From Acidobacteriaceae bacterium (lineage in GTDB: Bacteria; Acidobacteriota; Terriglobia; Terriglobales; Acidobacteriaceae): a DNA stretch of 36,708 nt. This document shows positions 26,301-33,739 of the stretch, one piece after another (position 1 is the stretch's first letter; each line of letters starts with the position of its first letter). The notes below the pieces were generated by a model, which was not told where the DNA came from, searched no databases, and saw nothing but the letters and a program-made list of their open reading frames with translations. The stretch lies in the NCBI GenBank assembly GCA_003132405.1, contig PKXQ01000154.1, positions 1 through 36,708 of the forward strand. Reading direction: 5' to 3'. The position numbers and the translations under genes were made by a program.

Positions 26301-26562
26301 CATAAGGTACGTCCGAAGCCACAAAATTGCCGTTTTGGCCGGTGACCACACTCTTCTGAAGTCCGGTACCGACATTCGTCACCGTGACCGTAGCGTGTGA
26401 AACCGCCGCGCCGGACACGTCAGTCACGCTCCCAGTAATTGTGCCAGTGTCGAATTGTGCAGCCAGCGGCAGCGCGCCGAAGCCAAGAAGTACCAGCAAG
26501 ACGATCAAATTCAAGGCGACTGTGGCCCAACCGATGTTGAAAAACTGCACATTTCGCGTCAT
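23380..26562 (-). CDS. TonB-dependent outer-membrane receptor with carboxypeptidase-regulatory-like domain
   Basis: The 1060-residue protein starts at an ATG preceded by GGGAG. A signal peptide (VALNLIVLLVLLGFGALPLAAQ) leads into a carboxypeptidase-regulatory-like domain at about 38-120 (GTITGSVTDVSGAAVSHATVTVTN, YVVTVNMSGF). A plug domain follows (LPINGRDVSEFLEIAPG, SIQEIDYSNSGYTAENGHSLG, MNIITKSGTNAFHGELFEF). The remainder is a beta-barrel rich in aromatic strands, ending in LSLKFLF with the terminal Phe typical of outer-membrane proteins. This layout is abundant in Acidobacteriota. Such receptors are thought to import oligosaccharides or other large nutrients with TonB energy; the ligand is unknown. 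No clear SusD partner is encoded nearby. It is the first gene of a unit with the PMI-like protein and an esterase, which supports a glycan substrate. Confidence 0.93.
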   Translation of the reverse strand: MTRNVQFFNIGWATVALNLIVLLVLLGFGALPLAAQFDTGTITGSVTDVSGAAVSHATVTVTNVGTGLQKSVVTGQNGNFVASDVPYGTYVVTVNMSGFATTKSTPIKLSVGAMVQVNLALAVAASQETVTVNGTSTTVDTSSSTDGTTLDTNQVANLPINGRDVSEFLEIAPGSVGSTGFFQGSVNGLDNIFTGLNITLDGQSAMRGDINGFLDTEGQEGARITRASVDSIQEIDYSNSGYTAENGHSLGPQMNIITKSGTNAFHGELFEFFRNDALDAKDYFATGPEPLRLNQFGGNLGGAIVKNKLFFFVNYEGDRTHVTLINALNHTLSAFARSQFVPSMQPVLAQFAPIPAGCNAIPAPGSCVYPGFLDGNDPAQGSDMIYDPAALPNIVREDTGSVRMDYNVSDKDRIFFRYNINDSLTNDTYGLNQGQVSPQKLRTQLAKFDETHTFNSTLLNEFSVAINRFYSDTNSNTPAPLVGFAGFFTDMGSLPGPNTFNQVTPFADVEIFDNVSKTIGRHTLHFGPQIRINRNNEWLRPQQTYDYALDAAHAPHQLYDLENNSVFVLQKIGYPGFVGNRNSNWDFYLQDDWKVSRTLTLNLGLRYDYNTPWSAGPNQGQNFDVATQSLLAPNQQVYSAPKGDIAPRVGFAWDPFGKGKTVIHGYAGLFYNPMHFNFATTTNVPALASYNVNVFQAIFANPPFSIDYPSPNPPLIAGTQNVNAFPTNPKDPVSTNWLFGIQQEVARNTILTINYVANNSHHMQAGVDFYPLSANPANVFTDARQYSGFANEDIDADKLGSNYNSLQVKLRRSVGGLIFETNYTWSHEFDDMVNVFSPGFQDPLNPNFDHGSGDWDVRHNLTGSVVYSLPDLKGSNTLLQELLGGWQTSGILQTRSGLPENITLVSGFFGNPERPDYTGIPLWVPNHSWPNSSYNINAFQIDPNYNGTPGVGLGDVGRNALRAPAYFQFDMSGMKNFPIGEKLKIQFRADVFNILNHPNFANPDGGICTGVAAPTLTSPATCTTPNGNFGRVGETIASEDGTQIGGGTNRQIQLSLKFLF

Positions 26563-26622
26563 GGCGAGTTCTCCCGGATCCGTGAAAGTTTACGTACAGA
26601 TTAAAGAGTGTGAACCATCGGA

Positions 26623-26652
26623 ATGCTAATGCCACTCTTAAGCAATAGTCAA
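26623..26652 (-). promoter_or_regulatory. Candidate promoter of the TonB receptor unit
   Basis: On the minus strand, TTGACT (26652-26647) is followed after 18 bp by TAGCAT (26628-26623), which fits -35 and -10 boxes (TTGACA, TATAAT) at five and four of six bases. The -10 lies about 60 bp before the receptor ATG at 26562. Confidence 0.35.
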
Positions 26653-26691
26653 TATTTTTCTTTCTCTTTCTGCCAAAACAATCCCAGGTTT

Positions 26692-26705
26692 GTTCCTTTA
26701 GGAAC
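26692..26705. promoter_or_regulatory. Palindromic operator-like site GTTCCTTTAGGAAC
   Basis: GTTCCT and AGGAAC form a perfect inverted repeat around TT, and the flanks TT...AA extend the symmetry with one mismatch. It lies about 40 bp upstream of the candidate receptor -35 and could bind a dimeric regulator controlling either divergent gene. The regulator is not identified. Confidence 0.35.
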
Positions 26706-26913
26706 CAAGCGGTGCCCATTTCAGCCTAAAACGGCCATCGCTTGTCATTTAATTTATTAATTTATTTGCTTTTATGCGCTGCCGCTGCGATTCTCACCGC
26801 GGGGAGCCTCTCGGGGTTGAGCGTCAGTTCGTCCTGCCTCAACTGCCAAGCAGGACCAAACTGTGCAAACCCAGTTCTTCTCTCAGCGAGCATTGACAAA
26901 GGTGTCTGGCGCG

Positions 26914-28608
26914 ATGCTGTCCAGAATTGCCGTGCTCGTCGGGATTGGTCTTGCACTCGTTTTAGAAGGACACGGAGTTTCGGACACTCAGAGCTCGCCG
27001 TTGCCTGGGCATTTCGTCGATGTCACGGAAAAGCTTGGTATTCACTTCCGCCAGCAAGCTTCTCCAACCAGCAAAAAATACCTTCTGGAGACGATGGGCT
27101 CAGGCGTGGCCTTGTTCGACTACGATAACGATGGTCGGTTAGATATCTTTTTCGCCAATGGCGCGCGGCTCGATGATCCTACACCGAAGGGCTCGATTCC
27201 CAGGAAAGACAGCCCGAAGTACTGGAACCGGCTCTATCACCAGAAACCCGATGGAACCTTCGAAGATGTCACGGAGCACGCGGGCCTTACCGGATTCGGC
27301 TATTCCACAGGCGTTGCGGTTGGCGACTACGACAACGACGGATTCGAAGACCTCTATGTAGCCGGATACGGACGCAGTACGCTTTACCACAACAATGGTG
27401 ACGGTACATTCACAGATGTGACCGCTGCGGCAGGCGTTGCTGGGTCGGGCTGGATGACGAGTGCCGCATGGGTGGACTTCGACAACGACGGACGGCTTGA
27501 CCTGGTCGTTGCGCGTTATATGCAGTGGGATTTTGACGATATCTTGTGTGGGCGCCCGGGCAAAGACGGCTTCCGCTCCTATTGCCATCCCGATTTATTC
27601 AAACCGGAATCGGTTTTGCTATTTCACAATGACGGCAATGGAAAGTTCACCGAGGTCTCCCATCAGGCGGGAATCGACAAACCCGGCAAGGGGCTAGGGT
27701 TAGCCATTGCGGACTACGACCGCGATGGCTTTATGGACATTCTGCTGGCCAATGATTCAATGCCGGAATACTTGTTTCACAATCGTGGCAACGGAACGTT
27801 CGAGGAAGTTGGGCTGCCTTCCGGCGCTGGACTCGATAGCAACGGCAACACCTTCGCCGGCATGGGTGTGGATTTTGCGGACTATAACAATGACGGCTGG
27901 CCCGATATCGTCATCACTACTCTCGCCCATCAGCGATATGCACTTTACGATAATCTCAAGGACGGGACCTTCGACTATTCCACATCTGAAACAGGCCTCA
28001 GAGCAATTTCGATGCTGCATTCGGGCTGGGGCGTGCGTTTTATCGACTATGACAACGACGGGTGGAAGGACTTGTTCATCGTCCAGTCGCACGTGATCGA
28101 TACGATCGAGATGTATGATCCGAATGTGCGTTACCGCGAACCACCCTTGCTCTTACACAACCAGCAGGGGAAGAAATTTGTGGATGTATCAGCGCTTTCC
28201 GGCGATGTGTTCCGGCAGGAATGGGCTGCACGCGGGTTGGCGATTGGAGACATTAATAATGACGGCAAGATTGACGCCGTCGTCACCTCGAACGACGGGC
28301 CGGCATGGGTCCTGCTGAATGAGACAGAAACTGCAAACCACTGGATCACCCTCAACCTGGTAGGCGTGAAAAGCAATCGCGACGCCATTGGAGCACAGGT
28401 GAAAGTCTCTACTGCGGCCGGCGATCAATTCGCCACTGTGACTACCAGCAGCAGCTATCAATCCTCAAGCGACAAGCGCTTACACTTTGGCTTGGGGACC
28501 GCAGAATCCATCCGCGAAATCGACATCCGTTGGCCGAGCGGGATTCGCCAAGTCCTGCACGATCAGAAGCCGGATCAGATTGTCACGATCACCGAGCCGT
28601 TAAAATAA
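26914..28608 (+). CDS. Exported FG-GAP/VCBS repeat protein with C-terminal ASPIC/UnbV domain (CRTAC1-like)
   Basis: The ATG at 26914 begins a signal-like sequence (MLSRIAVLVGIGLALVLEGHG); an in-frame GTG at 26863 would put 17 charged/polar residues before it and is less likely. The mature protein has about seven beta-propeller repeats with calcium-binding-like cores: DYDNDGRLD, DYDNDGFED, DFDNDGRLD, DYDRDGFMD, DYNNDGWPD, DYDNDGWKD and DINNDGKID. The last ~100 residues form the UnbV/ASPIC domain (NRDAIGAQVKVST, SYQSSSDKRLHFGLG, DIRWPSGIRQVL). Proteins of this type are frequent in Acidobacteriota and Planctomycetota; their biochemical role is unknown, though surface glycan or protein binding is usually assumed. 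The TPR protein gene follows after 35 bp. Confidence 0.92.
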   Translation: MLSRIAVLVGIGLALVLEGHGVSDTQSSPLPGHFVDVTEKLGIHFRQQASPTSKKYLLETMGSGVALFDYDNDGRLDIFFANGARLDDPTPKGSIPRKDSPKYWNRLYHQKPDGTFEDVTEHAGLTGFGYSTGVAVGDYDNDGFEDLYVAGYGRSTLYHNNGDGTFTDVTAAAGVAGSGWMTSAAWVDFDNDGRLDLVVARYMQWDFDDILCGRPGKDGFRSYCHPDLFKPESVLLFHNDGNGKFTEVSHQAGIDKPGKGLGLAIADYDRDGFMDILLANDSMPEYLFHNRGNGTFEEVGLPSGAGLDSNGNTFAGMGVDFADYNNDGWPDIVITTLAHQRYALYDNLKDGTFDYSTSETGLRAISMLHSGWGVRFIDYDNDGWKDLFIVQSHVIDTIEMYDPNVRYREPPLLLHNQQGKKFVDVSALSGDVFRQEWAARGLAIGDINNDGKIDAVVTSNDGPAWVLLNETETANHWITLNLVGVKSNRDAIGAQVKVSTAAGDQFATVTTSSSYQSSSDKRLHFGLGTAESIREIDIRWPSGIRQVLHDQKPDQIVTITEPLK

Positions 28609-28643
28609 GCCGAAGGCTGTCTCTTAGGTGCGAAACAAATAGA

Positions 28644-29843
28644 GTGCGAAACAAACTTTTATGCGGCGGCGCGTTACTCCTCTCGAGCCTGACGCCGGTA
28701 GCTCAGGTTCCCAGGCCGGGTGCGAATGCTTCCCTGTTGCAGGACGCGGCTCGGGCAATGACGGCCGGGAAACTAAGTCTCGCAGAAAAAGATCTGCAGT
28801 CTGTTCTTCGTACCGCGCCCGAAGATTATCGTGCCGTCGATCTGCTGGGGGTCGTCCGCGTACTCCAGCAACGCGAGTCCGAGGCCGAAGAGCTTTTCTG
28901 CCGCGCCATCCAGAAAAAACCCGATTTCGCGCCAGCGCGCGCTCACCTCGGCTTGCTCTATGTGCAGAACGGTCGCACGGAGGAAGCCATTCCCCAGTTG
29001 CGCGAAGCCGTACGCATGGACCCCTCCCGTCGCGACGCCTCTGACGCTCTAGTGCGCATTCTGCAAGACCATGCCCGCACCGCGGTGGAGAGTAGAGACT
29101 ACCAAAAGGTTCTGCCCTTGCTGACCGAGGCTGAGAAATATGCGCCGGACAATCCCGACATTCAATTCGAGTTGGGAACGGTTGAGCTGCAAATGTCGTT
29201 GTGGGATGACGCGGTCGGGGCCTTTCAAAGAGTTCTGAAACTCCGCGCCAATGATCCTCTCGCGCTTTACAACTTGGGCCGCGCCTTCATGGGATTATCC
29301 AGATTCGAGGAAGCGCGCCAGCAGTTTGCTCGTTATGCCGAAGCGCATCCGGATGATGCCTCCGGTCATTGTGCGCTTGGCATGACTCTCGCGGCTCTGG
29401 AGCGTGTGCCCGAGGCGCGACAACAATTTGAGCGATCGATCGAGTTGGCTCCGGAGCAAACGGAATCGTACTTCCGCATCGGACTCGTTGATCTGAATGA
29501 GAAAGTTCTGGATGAAGCGGCTACGAATTTCCGCCAGGTACTAACCCGTGATTCGAAACATACCGGAGCTCTATCTGCCCTGGGCAGGGTAGCCTTCGAA
29601 CAGAAGCGTTACTCTGACGCGATCGATCTGCTGCAACGCGCGATAGCCTGTGACGATTCACTGCGGGAAGCTCATTACTATCTCGGGCTGACGTTTGTTC
29701 GCGTAGGACGCAAGGAAGAAGCGGACAGCCAACTGCAGATCGCAACCCGTCTGGAGCACGACGAAGCCCAACATCGAAGGACAGTGTTGCGAATTCAGGA
29801 TGGGGTGGGCGGCGATCACCATAACTTAGGGCCGGAGAAGTGA
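28644..29843 (+). CDS. Exported tetratricopeptide-repeat protein
   Basis: The GTG at 28644 gives a 399-residue product beginning MRNKLLCGGALLLSSLTPVAQ, a likely signal peptide. An open frame back to 28530 overlaps the preceding gene and gives an Arg-rich start with no export logic. The rest is a run of roughly nine TPR units, for example FAPARAHLGLLYVQNGRTEEAIPQL, PLALYNLGRAFMGLSRFEEARQQF and REAHYYLGLTFVRVGRKEEADSQL in consecutive 34-residue spacing. TPR arrays mediate protein-protein contacts. Pairs of ASPIC/FG-GAP and TPR proteins are common in this phylum and probably work together, as inferred from their adjacency. The start has no strong Shine-Dalgarno site, and GTGCGAAACAAA occurs twice just there (28628 and 28644). 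Confidence 0.85.
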   Translation: MRNKLLCGGALLLSSLTPVAQVPRPGANASLLQDAARAMTAGKLSLAEKDLQSVLRTAPEDYRAVDLLGVVRVLQQRESEAEELFCRAIQKKPDFAPARAHLGLLYVQNGRTEEAIPQLREAVRMDPSRRDASDALVRILQDHARTAVESRDYQKVLPLLTEAEKYAPDNPDIQFELGTVELQMSLWDDAVGAFQRVLKLRANDPLALYNLGRAFMGLSRFEEARQQFARYAEAHPDDASGHCALGMTLAALERVPEARQQFERSIELAPEQTESYFRIGLVDLNEKVLDEAATNFRQVLTRDSKHTGALSALGRVAFEQKRYSDAIDLLQRAIACDDSLREAHYYLGLTFVRVGRKEEADSQLQIATRLEHDEAQHRRTVLRIQDGVGGDHHNLGPEK

Positions 29844-29908
29844 CACCGTGGACACCGCTTTGATGCGCCCCTTTTTCGTCGTACCATTTCCCGAAGGAGA
29901 ACGTCACG

Positions 29909-29953
29909 ATGCCCACGAACCCGATGCTCTCCTCCAATCCCGTTTGGGAATAG
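29909..29953 (+). pseudogene. Possible 5' remnant of a Bax-inhibitor-1/YccA-like gene
   Basis: A strong ribosome site (AAGGAG) precedes an ATG that opens only 14 codons: MPTNPMLSSNPVWE, then TAG. The NPMLS...W pattern recalls the N-terminus of bacterial Bax-inhibitor-1/YccA family membrane proteins, but it is very short and could be chance. The surrounding 164 bases (29844-30007) between the TPR gene and the SMP-30 gene hold nothing else recognisable. If real, it is another gene start cut off just after its beginning, as with the SMP-30 remnant at 13046. Confidence 0.28.
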
Positions 29954-30007
29954 CGACACATAAGTCCCGCCTAGTTAGAGCCCGAGTTCCTGAAGACAGC
30001 TGGCTGG

Positions 30008-30925
30008 TCAAGGCGCTGGCTGAATGCGGAACTGGTTCTCGGGCTGACCTGCGATTCTCATCGGAATGGCGTACAACCCGCCCGCCAATCGGTTTCCTGC
30101 GGGCGCCTCACTCCTTGCCGTTGTGACGTAGAGAGTCTTACGGTCCGACCCACCAAAGGTGCAGGTCGTGATGTTTTGCACCGGCATCTCCACGACGCAA
30201 TCAATCGTTCCGTCCGGCGCAACCCGTACGATGCACCCGCCGAAGAACCGGCAATTCCAGAGGTAGCCTTCGGCATCGACGGTCGAGCCATCGGGCAAAC
30301 CGCGCGAGAAACCCTCAAGAAAAGGACGCTCATTCGCGATTGCGCCCGTAGCCGCGTCATAGTCATATACCCTGACGACGTTGGCGAGCGTGTCCCCGAA
30401 ATAAAAACGTGTTTGGTCGGGACTCCATGCGAATGTGTTGGCGATTCCAAGATCGCGTCGCCATATGGTCACTTTGCCATCCGGGTCGAGTCGAAATAAC
30501 GCGCCATTTTTTCCCCCTAGCTCGCCGGACGATCCGTCGGGATTGACATTGTTGCTCATGGATCCCATCCAGAGCGAACCCCGCGGGTCCGGCCGCGCAT
30601 CATTCAGGCGAACCTTGGGCCATCCATCGAGACGAAAGAGTGGATTGTGCCGGACATCCGTACTCGGTTCCCACAAGATCACGCCTGAGCCGATAACGAC
30701 GACCAGAACGTCTGGCTGATCAGTCAAGGCGAGGGAGGTCACCGGCTCGTCAAAGCACCACGTTCGGACGCACTGATCGGCGGGCGTGAAGCGATGGATC
30801 AAAAAGCGGTTTATATCGTTCCAATAGACAGCTTGGTGCGAAGCATGCCAGACCGCACCTTCGCCGCATACATCGCCGGTTGGCGCTACACACTCCGGTT
30901 GGCCGATCATGGTTTCGACGCTCAT
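30008..30925 (-). CDS. SMP-30/gluconolactonase/LRE-family sugar lactonase
   Basis: The 305-residue protein is a six-bladed propeller of the SMP-30 family, which hydrolyses sugar lactones using a divalent metal. GEGAVWH supplies the N-terminal metal glutamate, VRLNDARPDPRG the asparagine, GIANTFAWSPD the second asparagine and LPDGSTVDAEG the catalytic aspartate. RFYFGDTLANVVRVYDYD is a typical blade. No signal peptide is present, so it is cytoplasmic. It starts 4 bp after the SDR stop, in the unit uxuA-SDR-SMP-30. In that setting it would open the lactone produced by the SDR, giving an aldonate for the dehydratase. The lactone is probably mannono-lactone if UxuA is the next step; this is inferred from the pathway, not from motifs. 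Confidence 0.92.
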   Translation of the reverse strand: MSVETMIGQPECVAPTGDVCGEGAVWHASHQAVYWNDINRFLIHRFTPADQCVRTWCFDEPVTSLALTDQPDVLVVVIGSGVILWEPSTDVRHNPLFRLDGWPKVRLNDARPDPRGSLWMGSMSNNVNPDGSSGELGGKNGALFRLDPDGKVTIWRRDLGIANTFAWSPDQTRFYFGDTLANVVRVYDYDAATGAIANERPFLEGFSRGLPDGSTVDAEGYLWNCRFFGGCIVRVAPDGTIDCVVEMPVQNITTCTFGGSDRKTLYVTTARSEAPAGNRLAGGLYAIPMRIAGQPENQFRIQPAP

Positions 30926-30929
30926 CGAA

Positions 30930-31712
30930 TCACTGGACTCCTATTCCGGCCAGCAATCCGCCGTCCACAAGATAGTCGCCACCCGTGCAGAAGCCGGCTT
31001 TGTCGGACGCGAGAAAGGCTGCCAACTCCGCCACTTCTTCGGGCGTACCGATTCGTCCCAGCGGATGGGCCGCGCCGAATCGTTCGAAGATAGCGTCGAC
31101 GGGTTGACCTGGGCCGAAGTGCGCTGCGGAACGCGCCAGCATCGGCGTTCGAATCGAACCCGGACTGATGGAATTGACACGAATATGATCCGCGGCATGG
31201 TCAAGCGCAAGCGCCCGCGTCAGGCTATGGATCGCGCCTTTTGATGTGGCATAAGCCGCAACTCCTCGCTGGCAGGCGTGTCCCTGCACGGAGGAAAGGT
31301 TCAGGATCGATCCCCCATCGTGTTTCTTCATCTCCGGAATTCCAAAGTGCGCGAGCAGAAAAATGCTCCCGAGGTTTACTGCCATGCAGCGGTTCCAGGT
31401 TTCAGGGTCGGTCTCGACCGCCGTCCCAAAGGGATGAATCGCGGCCGCATTCACGATGATATCCAGCCGGCCATGCGTGGCCACCGTCTTGGCCACGACC
31501 GACCGAACCTGGTCCGGTTCGCTGACGTCGCACTCCACCGCCAGCAAGGTCAACCCGTTTGCCTGTGCCTCCAGGTGCAGTTCATGGTTGGCGGGCGCTT
31601 CGATGCCACAAGAGACGACGCTACAACCACCGGACGCGAGCCGCTTCGCGATGGCTCGACCGATCCCGGTTGTTCCAGTCACAATCGCAACCCGGTTCTC
31701 AAATTCCTTCAT
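30930..31712 (-). CDS. SDR-family dehydrogenase of the uxuA unit
   Basis: The 260-residue classical SDR has TGTTGIG (12-18) as cofactor loop, CDVSEPDQV after strand 3, VNAAAIHP in place of the NAG motif, and Ser141, Tyr154 and Lys158 (AYATSK) as catalytic residues. SPGSIRTPM and GGDYLVDGG close the fold. It lies between uxuA and the SMP-30 lactonase. Two readings fit. It may oxidise free mannose (or another aldose) to its lactone, in which case the lactonase has an obvious job. Or it may act as an SDR-type fructuronate reductase (a UxuB substitute) supplying mannonate. The lactonase next to it favours the first. The gap to uxuA is 62 bp. Confidence 0.9.
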   Translation of the reverse strand: MKEFENRVAIVTGTTGIGRAIAKRLASGGCSVVSCGIEAPANHELHLEAQANGLTLLAVECDVSEPDQVRSVVAKTVATHGRLDIIVNAAAIHPFGTAVETDPETWNRCMAVNLGSIFLLAHFGIPEMKKHDGGSILNLSSVQGHACQRGVAAYATSKGAIHSLTRALALDHAADHIRVNSISPGSIRTPMLARSAAHFGPGQPVDAIFERFGAAHPLGRIGTPEEVAELAAFLASDKAGFCTGGDYLVDGGLLAGIGVQ

Positions 31713-31774
31713 CTGCGCACGCTCCTCACTTGCTGTTTTCGCAGAGCTCGCTTTCGTTGCCGGTCAGTGCTACT

Positions 31775-32965
31775 TCAGTCTGCTAGTTCCGGAATCGCAT
31801 ATCTTAAGCCCAGCATTACGCCCCGCAATTCTGCAAGGCCCTTGAGCCGGCCGACCAGCGAGTAACCCGGATTCACCTGCCGCAGAATATCGTCCGCCAA
31901 TAGGTGGCCATGGTCAGGGCGCATTGGGATCTCGTAGTCCGGACGATTCTCACTCTTCCGGCGGACTTCTTCTCTGAGCAGCGCACAGATAACACCAGCC
32001 ATGTCCGAACTGCCGCGAAGGTGTTCCGCTTCATGGAAAGATCTGTCGCCCTCGCGCGTTACCTGCCGGAGATGCGCGAAATGAATACGTGGTGCGAATT
32101 CCTTCACCATCGCTAGTAAATCATTGTCGGCGCGCGCTCCGTAGGAGCCAACACAAAACGTCAGTCCATTCGCCGGTGAATCGACACCGGCGAGTATCGC
32201 ACGTACATCTTCGGCCGTGGAAACGACACGAGGCAAACCGAACAAGGACCACGGCGGATCATCCGGGTGGATTGCGAGACGGACGCCCAGCTCCTCTGCG
32301 ACGGGCACGACCTCCCGCAAGAACGCGATGAGATGGGCTCGCAGTTCGCCCCCGGTGATGCTTTTGTACTCAGAGAGCAAACTCAGGAGCGCTGTTCGTG
32401 TGTAGGATGCTTCGGCGCCCGGAAGCCCCGCAATGATCGTGCGCTCCAAGTCATCGCGGCCGGTCTCGGGCATTGCTTCGTAGCGCGCGCGCGCGGCCGC
32501 AATGCGCTCCGCCGGATAGTCCTGCTCGGCGCTCGGGCGCTGAAGAAGAAACAAGTCATACGCCGCAAAATCGGTTCCGTCGAAGCGCAACGCAAATCCG
32601 GTGCTGGGCAGCCGCCAGCGTAAATCCGTCCGAGTCCAGTCCACCCCAGGCATAAAGTTGTAGCACACGATCTTTATACCCGCCTTCGCAGTGGCCGCCA
32701 GCGAGTCTTTCCACGCCTCGGTGAACTGCCGAAAGGATCCAGTCCGCAGCTTGATAGAGTTGTGAACGGGGATGCTCTCGACAACCGACCAGATCAATCC
32801 GGCCGCTTCAATCTCCGCCTTGCGCTTAAGCACTTCTTCCAGCGGCCAGGCCTCGCCGCGGTAGAGATGTTGCAATGCGGAGACGACTCCGCTGGCTCCG
32901 GCCTGTTTGACATGATCGAGCGAAACTGGATCCTGCGGCCCAAACCACCGCCAAGTTTCTTTCAC
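31775..32965 (-). CDS. uxuA: Mannonate dehydratase
   Basis: The 396-residue protein is close to the E. coli UxuA length (394) and collinear with it from the N-terminus: [110 protein letters not shown] and [17 protein letters not shown]. It converts D-mannonate to 2-keto-3-deoxy-D-gluconate, using Fe/Mn bound by His, Cys and Asp in these motifs. The start is a GTG at 32963-32965, fixed by alignment. A perfect TAAGGAG directly abuts this codon with no spacer, which is unusual. The 5' end also lies 18 bp from a truncated mannose-6-phosphate isomerase on the other strand, so the promoter region may have been altered. Confidence 0.96.
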   Translation of the reverse strand: MKETWRWFGPQDPVSLDHVKQAGASGVVSALQHLYRGEAWPLEEVLKRKAEIEAAGLIWSVVESIPVHNSIKLRTGSFRQFTEAWKDSLAATAKAGIKIVCYNFMPGVDWTRTDLRWRLPSTGFALRFDGTDFAAYDLFLLQRPSAEQDYPAERIAAARARYEAMPETGRDDLERTIIAGLPGAEASYTRTALLSLLSEYKSITGGELRAHLIAFLREVVPVAEELGVRLAIHPDDPPWSLFGLPRVVSTAEDVRAILAGVDSPANGLTFCVGSYGARADNDLLAMVKEFAPRIHFAHLRQVTREGDRSFHEAEHLRGSSDMAGVICALLREEVRRKSENRPDYEIPMRPDHGHLLADDILRQVNPGYSLVGRLKGLAELRGVMLGLRYAIPELAD

Positions 32966-33010
32966 CTCCTTACTTTAATCCCATTGCTGAAGTTCCTCGA
33001 CGTACATGAA

Positions 33011-33709
33011 ATGCTTTCGGTCCAGGTGCATCCCACAAAAGCCAACACGAACCTACTGCCAGCAGGCGAGACTCCGAAGACCGAAGCTTGGGTCGTGCTG
33101 GAAGCCGGGACACAAAGCCGTATCTATGCGGGCCTGAAGCCAGATACTACGGAAGCCGATCTGCGGCGAGCGCTCACGAACGGGACGCTGGTGGACCACC
33201 TCGCATGTTTGACTCCGAAGCCCGGCGACGCCGTTTTTCTCCGTGCGGGCACGGTTCACTCTCTGGGCGGCGACCTTGTGGTGTTCGAGATTCAGCAAAA
33301 TAGCGACGTTACGTTTCGCCTGTATGACTGGGACCATATTGATGCGAAGACGGGAAAGCCGCGGGCACTACAAGTCGATGAGGCGATGGCATGCATTGAT
33401 TTCGCGGAAGGCCCGGTCGGTCGGGTGACGCCCCTGGTGGAGACGACGACCCCAGTGGAACGCGAAAGACTATTTGACTGTGAACATTTCGTTCTGTGGC
33501 GCCTGCGCGGACAATCGCCGTTTACCGTCGGCGCCGTGGGCGTACCACGCATACTGGTGTGCATCGAGGGTGCGGGGCAAGTCGAGCACCGAGGCGCCAC
33601 TTACGCCGTCGGAAAAGGCGACGTATTCGTCTTTCCTGCGGCGATCGGAACGTGTGTTTTCCAGCCCCGCGGCGCAGTGAACGTGTTGGAGATTGCGCTG
33701 CCGGATTAA
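33011..33709 (+). CDS. manA: Class-I mannose-6-phosphate isomerase, N-terminally truncated
   Basis: Homology begins abruptly at about 32975 (IPLLKFLDVHEMLSVQVHP) and runs to the stop at 33709. Intact enzymes have about 85-90 more residues, including the WGG motif, before this point; here that space is occupied by the uxuA start on the other strand. The first in-frame ATG is 33011 (MLSVQVHP), giving 232 residues; a TTG at 32984 is possible. The zinc ligands are retained: SVQVHP (Gln, His), KTEAWVVL (Glu) and LRAGTVHSLG (His), followed by VFEIQQNSDVTFRLYDW and the C-terminal cupin. The reaction is mannose 6-phosphate to fructose 6-phosphate. Whether the truncated form folds is unclear. It is the first gene before the PMM-like HAD and GH130 genes, 30 bp upstream of the former. 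Confidence 0.75.
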   Translation: MLSVQVHPTKANTNLLPAGETPKTEAWVVLEAGTQSRIYAGLKPDTTEADLRRALTNGTLVDHLACLTPKPGDAVFLRAGTVHSLGGDLVVFEIQQNSDVTFRLYDWDHIDAKTGKPRALQVDEAMACIDFAEGPVGRVTPLVETTTPVERERLFDCEHFVLWRLRGQSPFTVGAVGVPRILVCIEGAGQVEHRGATYAVGKGDVFVFPAAIGTCVFQPRGAVNVLEIALPD

Positions 33710-33739
33710 AATCAACTGAATTCAGAGAGTGGAAGCATA

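Larger units (their letters stand above)
26563..26913. promoter_or_regulatory. Divergent intergenic region between TonB receptor and FG-GAP protein
   Basis: This 351-base gap holds a candidate receptor promoter, a palindrome and an AT-rich stretch (ATTTAATTTATTAATTTATT around 26745-26765) before the plus-strand gene. A polypyrimidine run lies at about 26653-26671. No gene, tRNA or convincing remnant was recognised in it. Confidence 0.45.

Noticed and set aside
28530..28643. Upstream ATG for the TPR protein overlapping the FG-GAP gene
   Set aside because: The extra residues are Arg/Ser-rich and would hide the signal peptide that starts at the GTG at 28644.
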